Assembly: GCA_002746275.1 (NCBI GenBank)
Contig: NVWR01000002.1
Coordinates: 67,592-73,947, forward strand
Direction of reading: 5' to 3'
DNA: 6,356 bases
Origin: Rhodobiaceae bacterium
GTDB taxonomy: Bacteria; Pseudomonadota; Alphaproteobacteria; Parvibaculales; Parvibaculaceae
Below the pieces are notes generated by a model. The model was given only the letters and a program-made list of their open reading frames with translations. It did no database searches and was not told where the DNA came from. Positions 1 through 5,787 of the stretch are shown piece by piece. The stretch's first letter is position 1, and the number at the start of each line of letters is the position of its first letter. The position numbers and the translations under genes were made by a program.

Positions 1-1334
1 TCTTCGCCTTCGATCACGACCACCGGAGCGCCGCGTCGATCAGCGTACTTCACCTGAGCCCGCATGCCCGAGCCACCAAGATACAGTTCAGAGCGGATGC
101 CTGCTTGGCGCAGCTCGGTTACCATTTTCTGGTAGCGCGGCATCTCTTCCTTGTCCATGACAAGCACAATCACCGGGGCTGCCACAGCGTTGGTAACGAC
201 TTTGTCCAAAACACCCAGAGCGTCCAGCGCGGAATAGAGACGGCTAACGCCCATGGAAAACCCGGTCGCGGGCACCTTTATGCCTTTGAAGCGTTCCACC
301 AGATCGTCATAGCGACCGCCGCCGCCGACAGAGCCAAAGCGGGTCACTTCGCCATCATCGCCGGTGGCTTCGAAAGTGAGCTCGGCCTCATAAACGGGGC
401 CGGTGTAATATCCAAGGCCTCGCACCACGGCGGGATCGAATGCAATGCGGTCCACGTCATATCCAACTGCCGTCAGGAGCGCATCAATCTCGCGCAGTTC
501 TGCAACACCTTCCAGACCGACGGTGCTGTCACCAACCCGTTTTTCCATGGCGTTGCACACATCATCCCGTGTCCCACCGCCACTTTGGGTAAAGTCGATG
601 ATGCCTTCGATTTGCGCCTCGGCGAGCCCCGCTCCTTGCGTAAAGTCGCCAGACTCGTCTTTTCGGCCTTTGCCTAGAAGGAAACGCACGCCTTCGGGAC
701 CCAGCCGGTCCAGCTTGTCGATGGCGCGCATCACGGTGAGGTGCTGCTTTTCAAAGTCAGGACCTTCCCCGACAATGCCGCAGTTTTCTAGAACACCATC
801 CAGCACTTTGCGATTGTTCACGCGCATGACATAGGCGCCGCGCGGAATGCCCAGGGCTTCCAAGCAGTCGGCGGCCATCATGCACATTTCGGCATCAGCC
901 GCGACGCCAGGCGCGCCCACTGTGTCTGCATCAAACTGTGTAAATTGACGGTAACGCCCCGGACCTGGCTTTTCGTTGCGCCAAACGGGACCCGTCTGAT
1001 AGCGACGGAAAGGTTTGGGAAGCCCGTCATAATTCTCGGCAACATAGCGTGCGAGCGGAGCCGTCAGATCATAGCGGAGCGACAACCACTGGTCGTCGTC
1101 ATCCTGAAAAGAAAACACGCCGGCATTTGGTCGATCTTCGTCCGGCAGGAATTTGCCAAGCGCGTCCGCATACTCAAACGCTGATGTTTCAAGCGGCTCG
1201 AAACCGTAGAGTTCGTAAACCTCGCGAATGCGCGCAAGCATGGCGGCTTCCACACGCACGGTCGTGGCGGGAATGTCGCGCAACCCCTTGGGCACTCGGG
1301 CCTTGGGGCGAAAGGTTTTCTTCTTCTTGGCCAT
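1..1334 (-). CDS. hisS: Histidyl-tRNA synthetase, 3' end cut by window edge
   Basis: This cytoplasmic class II aminoacyl-tRNA synthetase joins histidine to tRNA-His using ATP. The 444 codons in view start at ATG 1334, which encodes a lysine-rich MAKKKK N-terminus; a weak GAAGAG stretch lies just upstream. Visible signatures are GLRDIP near residue 17, class II motif 2 at about 109-137 ([19 protein letters not shown], with Arg119), the histidine-binding segment [13 protein letters not shown] at 304-316 (Arg305), a [10 protein letters not shown] stretch at 337-346, and motif 3 GFSMGVSRL at 358-366 (Arg365). The anticodon-binding domain begins near residue 386 and is cut off; full-length relatives are around 490-500 residues, so roughly 50 are missing. 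The motif 2 sequence ([10 protein letters not shown], then QFDADTVG) differs from the E. coli-type FRHERPQKGR and matches my recollection of the alphaproteobacterial type. It is divergent from the VOC gene. The family assignment is secure. Confidence 0.97.
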   Translation of the reverse strand, partial: MAKKKKTFRPKARVPKGLRDIPATTVRVEAAMLARIREVYELYGFEPLETSAFEYADALGKFLPDEDRPNAGVFSFQDDDDQWLSLRYDLTAPLARYVAENYDGLPKPFRRYQTGPVWRNEKPGPGRYRQFTQFDADTVGAPGVAADAEMCMMAADCLEALGIPRGAYVMRVNNRKVLDGVLENCGIVGEGPDFEKQHLTVMRAIDKLDRLGPEGVRFLLGKGRKDESGDFTQGAGLAEAQIEGIIDFTQSGGGTRDDVCNAMEKRVGDSTVGLEGVAELREIDALLTAVGYDVDRIAFDPAVVRGLGYYTGPVYEAELTFEATGDDGEVTRFGSVGGGGRYDDLVERFKGIKVPATGFSMGVSRLYSALDALGVLDKVVTNAVAAPVIVLVMDKEEMPRYQKMVTELRQAGIRSELYLGGSGMRAQVKYADRRGAPVVVIEGE

Positions 1335-1501
1335 GTCTCTTCATTCCAGCCCAGATTTTACCAATGACGGGCTGCGCATACCTAACCCAAGGCCAGAGAC
1401 CCTGCAAGCCCCGCGACCCACCCCAAGCCCTTGGACGATCAGGTTTTTTTCTGTTCCCTTGAAACAATGTTCTCTCTATGTTCTGGTGCTTGAGTTGAGA
1501 C

Positions 1502-1512
1502 AGAGGAGAGGC
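1502..1512 (+). promoter_or_regulatory. Strong ribosome binding site of the VOC gene
   Basis: A purine-rich AGAGGAGAGG stretch ends three to four bases before ATG 1516. It is the clearest Shine-Dalgarno sequence in the window. It fixes the start at 1516, although the reading frame is open upstream into hisS. Confidence 0.75.
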
Positions 1513-1515
1513 AAG

Positions 1516-1968
1516 ATGGACCAGCGTTACAGCATTTTGACACTTGGAACCGCCGACATGGCGCGGGCACGCGGCTTCTACGAAGGTCTCCTGGGGTGGA
1601 AGCCTTTCATGACGGAGGGGATAACCTTCTATGACGCTGGCGGTTTTATCCTTGGGCTTTTCGGTCACAAAGAACTTGCGGAGGATGCCAATCTTCCCGT
1701 GGGCCCGGTAGGCGAGGGATACCGAGGATTTGCGGTTGCCTACAATGCACGCAATGAAGAAGAAGTGGACGCTGTGCTTGCCCTCATTGAGACGCAAGGA
1801 AAAGCACACGGCGCCAAAGTGCTGAAACCGGCCCATAAGGCATTCTGGGGAGGTTATTCAGGTTACTTCGCCGACCCGGACGGGAATGCCTGGGAAGTCG
1901 CCTACAATCCCTTTTGGCCGATTGATGACGCTGGCCATCTGCAGTTGCCCAAGACTCAAACGACCTGA
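1516..1968 (+). CDS. VOC-superfamily (glyoxalase/bleomycin-resistance fold) protein
   Basis: A 150-residue soluble protein of the vicinal oxygen chelate superfamily, whose members include glyoxalase I, extradiol dioxygenases and antibiotic-binding proteins. Both halves of the paired beta-alpha-beta-beta-beta fold can be seen: the first module begins YSILTLGTADMARARGFYEGLLGW (residues 5-28, here joined for reading as two parts, 5-14 and 15-28), and the second runs from about 68 to GYFADPDGNAWEVAYNP at 116-132. Glu127 in the WEVAYNP strand sits where many VOC proteins carry a metal ligand. The usual His/Gln on the first strand is Thr9 here, so metal binding is uncertain. The frame is open back to 1228, but that part overlaps the start of hisS and lacks family similarity; the strong ribosome binding site supports ATG 1516. 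The substrate cannot be read from the sequence. It might be a stress or detoxification enzyme, or a non-catalytic binding protein. Confidence 0.9.
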   Translation: MDQRYSILTLGTADMARARGFYEGLLGWKPFMTEGITFYDAGGFILGLFGHKELAEDANLPVGPVGEGYRGFAVAYNARNEEEVDAVLALIETQGKAHGAKVLKPAHKAFWGGYSGYFADPDGNAWEVAYNPFWPIDDAGHLQLPKTQTT

Positions 1969-1987
1969 GGGCGGGACCACTTGAGTC
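1953..1987. repeat. 7-bp inverted repeat across the VOC stop codon
   Basis: GACTCAA at 1953-1959 and TTGAGTC at 1981-1987 are perfect inverted arms around a 21-base loop that contains the TGA stop. No T-run follows, so it is not a standard intrinsic terminator. It may be a weak 3' stem, an operator, or chance. Confidence 0.35.
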
Positions 1988-1998
1988 CAATGCACAGT

Positions 1999-2025
1999 GT
2001 CTTAACAAATTCTTTCGTCTTAACA
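1999..2025 (+). repeat. Direct repeat GTCTTAACA, 18-bp period
   Basis: The nine-base word GTCTTAACA occurs at 1999-2007 and 2017-2025. Starts 18 bp apart put the two copies on roughly the same face of the helix. Each contains the TTAAC half-site typical of CtrA-type boxes. It lies about 190 bp upstream of the kinase-like gene and 30 bp after the VOC gene. Confidence 0.55.
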
Positions 2026-2034
2026 GTTTGGTAA
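2020..2034 (+). promoter_or_regulatory. CtrA-box-like site (TTAA-N7-GTAA)
   Basis: TTAA at 2020-2023, seven bases, then GTAA at 2031-2034. This differs at one base from the alphaproteobacterial CtrA consensus TTAA-N7-TTAA. It overlaps the second copy of the direct repeat. Binding is inferred from sequence resemblance only; such short AT-rich motifs also arise by chance. Confidence 0.35.
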
Positions 2035-2181
2035 TTTTTGCCCTACCCGCCGACCCTTTCCCTAAGACCTTGTTTTGTATTGTCTATTTTCAATTTCTCA
2101 ACAGACTTTGACTTGTGGTGCAGTATCGGTTTTCCGCTAAATAGCGCATTTCTTTACGCTCTGTTTACCAAGCGCCGTCAT

Positions 2182-2200
2182 GGTTAGCGAAAGCTTAACC
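2182..2200 (+). promoter_or_regulatory. Hairpin / CtrA-box-like palindrome before the kinase-like gene
   Basis: GGTTAGC and GCTTAACC flank GAAA. As RNA this folds into a seven-pair stem with one bulged U and a GNRA-type loop, ending 13 bases before ATG 2214. Read as DNA it also contains TTAG-N7-TTAAC (2184-2199), one base away from the CtrA consensus. The kinase-like gene has no convincing Shine-Dalgarno sequence, so a role of this element in transcription or translation initiation is plausible but unproven. Confidence 0.45.
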
Positions 2201-2213
2201 ACGAGTGCGCTTA

Positions 2214-3770
2214 ATGAACCGTCCCGCCCCCACCTCCACATCGCCGCACGCCATCACGGCGGACCTGGTGCCACAGCCCGCACGGCTGAGCTTTGCTCTC
2301 GTCAGCGATGCCAAACTGCCTCATTCCATATTTGAGGGGCTGAGCGCTGACATCACTCTCATTTCGCGCGGGCGCGGCATTGCCCCCCTGCTCGCCCCTG
2401 GGTTCGATGCCATCCTGTTCGATCTGGGCTCGGCTGACTGCGCTGACTTCGAGACGCTGGGTCGGGTGATCAACCTGGGTCCACGGGTGCCGGTCCTTGC
2501 TCTCTTCGAGCGCCATGCCTTCACCCCAGACCGGGCATACGAGGCTGTTCATCTCGGTGCGGAAGATGCCTGTCTATTCGATGCCTTCAACGCTGGCAGC
2601 GTCGTCGTCTCCGCTACGCTGGCGATCACCCGCTTTCAACGGCGGGAACCGACGGACACCGCCGCTGCACATTCCTGTGCGATCACGAAAACACCCAATG
2701 CTGCTTCAGGTCAGGCCCCCGTCACCATTATTCAAGAAGCGGCCGACGCCATGATCATTCTCGACAATGAGGGAAAGGTGGCCTTCGCCAACTCTGCGGC
2801 TGCAGAACTTCTGGGCCGCCCTCTGGAAACACTCGCCGGCAAACATCTCGACATGCCAACGGTTCCCGGTGACAGAAGCATTCACATTACACACCCTTCT
2901 GGCGAAGAACGGTTTGCGGACTTGCGGATTGTTGAAACAGAATGGGGAGGGCAACCCGCCCGCGTCGCAGCGCTGACAGACACGACGGTCCGCCGACAGC
3001 TTGAAAAGACAATGCGCGAGGCGGAAAAAAAGAGTCTGACCTCCGAGCGACGCAGCAGCAGTTTTTTCTCAAACGTCAATCATGACCTGCGCACCCCGCT
3101 GACCCACATTATCGGCTTTTCTGAACTTATGAAGGATGAGCAATTTGGGCCACTCGGGGAGAGATACCGTGAGTATGCCAGTGACATTCATCAGTCGGGC
3201 ACGATGCTGCTGGACATGATCGAAGACCTGCTCAGCGTTGCTGAATCTGAGACGGACGCCATTTCACTGAGTGACGATATCTGCCATCTGGACGCTCTCA
3301 TCGAGACCGTTGTTTCCAGCCAGAAAAAGAATGCTTTTGAAGCCAACATCACCCTTGTGGCCACCCAATCGCCAAACCTTCCCGGATTTCGCGGCGATGC
3401 AAAACGGCTGCGACAAGGGCTCTTCCGGCTAATCTCGGAACTGCTGCATACAAATGATGCAGGCGCGCGCATTGAACTTGGTGCGGAGGTGTGTGCTGGA
3501 GGCCTTATCATCAAAGCCGTGGTCGATACAAAAGATGGTGGAGCCCTGGCGCTTCCCTATGATGATTTTGAAACGGGATCGGCCTGTTCGCATGTTGAAG
3601 ACCCGTTTGTCAGCGCGGAAGGCCTTCGCCTTCCCAGGGACACCAGTCTGGCACTTTCTCTCACACGAAAAATCGCTGAACTGCACGGGGGCGCATTGCG
3701 CGTTGGTCATGATCCGCAGGGCAAGCCTGCAGTCATTCTATCGCTTCCAGCTGCGCGAATTATCCGCTAG
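2214..3770 (+). CDS. Receiver-like/PAS/HisKA sensor protein with degenerate ATPase domain
   Basis: A 518-residue histidine-kinase-like protein with no membrane segment, so probably cytoplasmic. Residues about 24-142 resemble a receiver fold: Asp70 in ILFDLGSAD is at the phosphoacceptor position, but the usual Thr/Ser is Phe98 and the usual Lys is Phe or Asp near 122. A PAS domain spans about 170-262. A short helical linker leads to HisKA at about 281-347 with phosphoacceptor His290 in NHDLRTPLT; Asp291 and Thr294 fit the phosphatase-type [E/D]xx[N/T] motif. The C-terminal domain (about 350-515) ends like HATPase_c (IAELHGG near 487-493), but its nucleotide boxes are eroded: N-box Asn is Glu409, G1 reads DTKDGG at 438-443, and the G2 glycines are Ser478 and Ala480. 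It may be kinase-dead, acting as phosphatase or scaffold. GTG 2205, in frame, is an alternative start; neither has a strong ribosome binding site. It converges on the cheZ-like gene. Confidence 0.88.
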   Translation: MNRPAPTSTSPHAITADLVPQPARLSFALVSDAKLPHSIFEGLSADITLISRGRGIAPLLAPGFDAILFDLGSADCADFETLGRVINLGPRVPVLALFERHAFTPDRAYEAVHLGAEDACLFDAFNAGSVVVSATLAITRFQRREPTDTAAAHSCAITKTPNAASGQAPVTIIQEAADAMIILDNEGKVAFANSAAAELLGRPLETLAGKHLDMPTVPGDRSIHITHPSGEERFADLRIVETEWGGQPARVAALTDTTVRRQLEKTMREAEKKSLTSERRSSSFFSNVNHDLRTPLTHIIGFSELMKDEQFGPLGERYREYASDIHQSGTMLLDMIEDLLSVAESETDAISLSDDICHLDALIETVVSSQKKNAFEANITLVATQSPNLPGFRGDAKRLRQGLFRLISELLHTNDAGARIELGAEVCAGGLIIKAVVDTKDGGALALPYDDFETGSACSHVEDPFVSAEGLRLPRDTSLALSLTRKIAELHGGALRVGHDPQGKPAVILSLPAARIIR

Positions 3771-3782
3771 CTCGCAATCACA

Positions 3783-4598
3783 TCAATCGAAAAGAGCGTC
3801 AATATCGTCCTGGCTGGAACGATCATCTGCTTCGGGCATGGATGGCCCGTTGGCAAGAGTACGTCCTTCTGGCTCACCTTCTCTGGATCCATCGTCAGCT
3901 GATTCAACGCCTTCGAATGAATCCTTGCCCCAAATGCTGAGCATCGATTCAACACGCTCCTCGATAAATCTCAGAGCGGTCACCACCTTGTTAATGCGCT
4001 GCCCGGTTATGTCCTGAAAATTGCAGGCCTCAAAAATGCGGATAACCTGCTCTTGAATTTCCTGGGCTTGCCCGGCATCCACACCTTGAAGACTGCTCAC
4101 AAGGGCAGAAGCGGCTGAATCAATCACTTCGGCTGAATCCAGAATGACTTCCGTGGCGCCTTCCGTTCCAGCAACCACCTCATCCAGCTCGTCCGTTACT
4201 GAGCGAATACGATCCGATGAGGCACCCTCATAGCGCAGAGCGACAATTTCGCTTTTTGTGCGCAAGATCGCCTGTTGCATCTGCTCAAGTTCATACTTGA
4301 GTTTGGCGGCCTCTTTGATCTCGTCTTTGTACTTGTCCAGCAAGGCATCAGGAGCCGCCTCTGCGAGCTCTTGTTCATCGTCTTTTGCGTTGCCTATCGT
4401 GCTCCCCAACTTGGCGATCGCATCCATCATTTGCTGATGGCGTTCGGCTGCAAGTGCGTCGGGAACAGTGTTTCCACGGACACTGCCACCCATGGCGCCT
4501 CCGACTGTCGCGCTGGGGGCTTCAACTGGCTGCGTGCTATCGTCTTCTGCGTATTTGTTCACAGTTTCGATGCGAAATTTTCTTTTTGCGATGCCCAT
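3783..4598 (-). CDS. cheZ: CheZ-family protein phosphatase (CheY-P phosphatase)
   Basis: CheZ removes phosphate from CheY-P and so resets flagellar signalling. The 271-residue product has a basic N-terminus (AKRKFRIE), a low-complexity stretch to about 45, long charged helices at about 50-140 likely to form the coiled-coil hairpin, and the family's active-site motif FQDITGQ at 194-200. Asp196 and Gln200 correspond to the catalytic pair D143/Q147 of E. coli CheZ. An acidic, poorly ordered linker (about 224-260) leads to the tail SSQDDIDALFD, which resembles the C-terminal CheY-binding peptide of E. coli CheZ and the CheY-binding N-terminus of FliM. ATG 4598 is chosen, with GACGAG seven bases upstream; an in-frame TTG at 4631 would add 11 residues. 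No cheY or flagellar gene is next to it in this window. The exact response-regulator target is an inference. Confidence 0.9.
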   Translation of the reverse strand: MGIAKRKFRIETVNKYAEDDSTQPVEAPSATVGGAMGGSVRGNTVPDALAAERHQQMMDAIAKLGSTIGNAKDDEQELAEAAPDALLDKYKDEIKEAAKLKYELEQMQQAILRTKSEIVALRYEGASSDRIRSVTDELDEVVAGTEGATEVILDSAEVIDSAASALVSSLQGVDAGQAQEIQEQVIRIFEACNFQDITGQRINKVVTALRFIEERVESMLSIWGKDSFEGVESADDGSREGEPEGRTLANGPSMPEADDRSSQDDIDALFD

Positions 4599-4776
4599 AA
4601 ACAATCTCGTCCCACGCTGCCTCGTCCGCAAAGAAGTTGCGGAGCAATTGGAGGGGAGCGTACGGAAAATTCGCTAACAAGCCGTTTAGTGTAGGCCAAG
4701 TACATCATTCACCTTGTCCCTAGGGCAGCACTGCGTTTACCCTTTCTTCACGTCCGACGCCTCACGAGTGATCTTC

Positions 4777-5787
4777 ATGCAAAACTCAGCTAAACTTCCC
4801 CTTACTCATGTGCCTTCAGCCCTGTTTTCGGTCGGCATGGGGCTTGGCGGACTTGGGGCTGCCTGGTTGAGCGCGGCGCGCCATCTGGGCATGACCGCTC
4901 TTGGTGGCCACGCGCTGTTTGTCCTCACGACAGGGGTCACTGTTTTAGTGATGGCTCTGTACGCTCTCAAATCTATCTTGCACAGGGATGCGGTCGTTCA
5001 AGAACTTCACGATATCGCCACTGCAAATTTTTTTCCCGGCCTGACCATCAGTTTGATGTTTGTCGCCTTTTGGCTGAAGAGCTTAGGATTGGCTTGGAGT
5101 ACTATTCTCTGGCAAGCCGCCGCCGTGGGGCACGTTGTTCTGGCCCTTGTCATTTTGCGGTCTTGGATTTTACGCAACGCTGAAATTACGCGCGCAAATC
5201 CTTCCATGTTTGTGCCCATTGTCGGGCTGTTTGTGGTTCCACTTACCAGCGCGGGTATGGAGGTGGATGCAGACCCATTCGCCTGGTTTTGCTTCTCGGT
5301 TGCACTGCTATTTTGGCTGGCCTTGTTTCCGGTGATGCTGAACCGGATTTTGTTTCATGGACAATTGCCGAGACAATTTCTGCCCACCCTCTTTATCCTA
5401 ATTGCACCGCCTGCTCTCGCTGCCTCTGCTCTTGCGGCGCTGCAAGGAAGTTTCGGTCTTGTCGCCCAAGGTTTTTTCTACGCAGCCCTCTTTCAGGGCC
5501 TCCTGCTCGCCACAATGGCACGCACCTTTATCAGCCTTCCGTTTCATCTGTCGTGGTGGGCCTTCACCTTCCCTTCAGCAGCTCTTGCGAGTGCCGCAAT
5601 GACCCGCCATGCCCTGGCACCAGACAGGTTTTCGGCCCCTCTGGCTGCTTTGCTTTTGACCGTGGCAACGCTCATTAGCTGTTTTGTGGCTTTGCGCACT
5701 GCGCGGGCTTTTTTGGACGGGGACATATGGCCAGGTCCGGAAGATATTCAGGCTGAACCTACTCCAGCTCGAAACGAACCGGAATAG
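4777..5787 (+). CDS. TDT/SLAC1-family membrane transporter or anion channel
   Basis: A 336-residue inner-membrane protein with about ten hydrophobic helices (near residues 12-32, 43-64, 83-104, 108-129, 141-158, 166-189, 200-222, 228-250, 256-277, 285-307), as expected for the tellurite-resistance/dicarboxylate transporter family, which includes TehA and the plant channel SLAC1. Family-type stretches are HVPSALFSVGMGLGGL (11-26), NFFPGLTISL (84-93), NPSMFVPIVG (141-150), PTLFILIAPPALA (203-215) and LSWWAFTFPSAAL (258-270). The C-terminus is a short polar tail. ATG 4777 places the N-terminus as in relatives; an open frame back to TTG 4714 adds 21 residues with no family likeness. The substrate is unknown: anions, C4-dicarboxylates, sulfite or tellurite-related roles occur in the family. 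Its last 29 bases overlap the end of the opposing TonB-like gene. Confidence 0.9.
   Translation: MQNSAKLPLTHVPSALFSVGMGLGGLGAAWLSAARHLGMTALGGHALFVLTTGVTVLVMALYALKSILHRDAVVQELHDIATANFFPGLTISLMFVAFWLKSLGLAWSTILWQAAAVGHVVLALVILRSWILRNAEITRANPSMFVPIVGLFVVPLTSAGMEVDADPFAWFCFSVALLFWLALFPVMLNRILFHGQLPRQFLPTLFILIAPPALAASALAALQGSFGLVAQGFFYAALFQGLLLATMARTFISLPFHLSWWAFTFPSAALASAAMTRHALAPDRFSAPLAALLLTVATLISCFVALRTARAFLDGDIWPGPEDIQAEPTPARNEPE

Noticed and set aside
105..677. 190-codon plus-strand open frame and others like it (445-834, 945-1184)
   Set aside because: All lie antisense to hisS, whose minus-strand frame is clearly conserved; the products have no family likeness.
1423..1450. Possible terminator: CCAA-GCCC-TTGG followed by a T7 run
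   Set aside because: The stem is only four pairs and is nine bases from the T-run. No plus-strand gene ends there, because this is a divergent spacer.
1228..1515. Upstream extension of the VOC frame
   Set aside because: It runs over the hisS start in antisense. The strong ribosome binding site and the fold's first strand place the start at 1516.
1189..1836. 215-codon minus-strand frame
   Set aside because: It is antisense to the VOC gene and overlaps the hisS 5' end out of frame. It has no recognisable domain.
2108..2142. Possible sigma-70 promoter (TTGACT or TTGTGG with CTAAAT)
   Set aside because: No -35/-10 pair has both good matches and 16-18 bp spacing; the best has 18 bp with two poor boxes.
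4599..4631. TTG-start extension of the cheZ-like gene by 11 residues
   Set aside because: TTG is a rare start, while ATG 4598 has an upstream purine-rich site and gives a typical basic N-terminus.
4275..4694. 139-codon plus-strand frame
   Set aside because: It is antisense to the cheZ-like gene and has no recognisable domain.
4714..4776. TTG-start extension of the transporter by 21 residues
   Set aside because: The added residues do not resemble the family; ATG 4777 sits directly before the first membrane segment.
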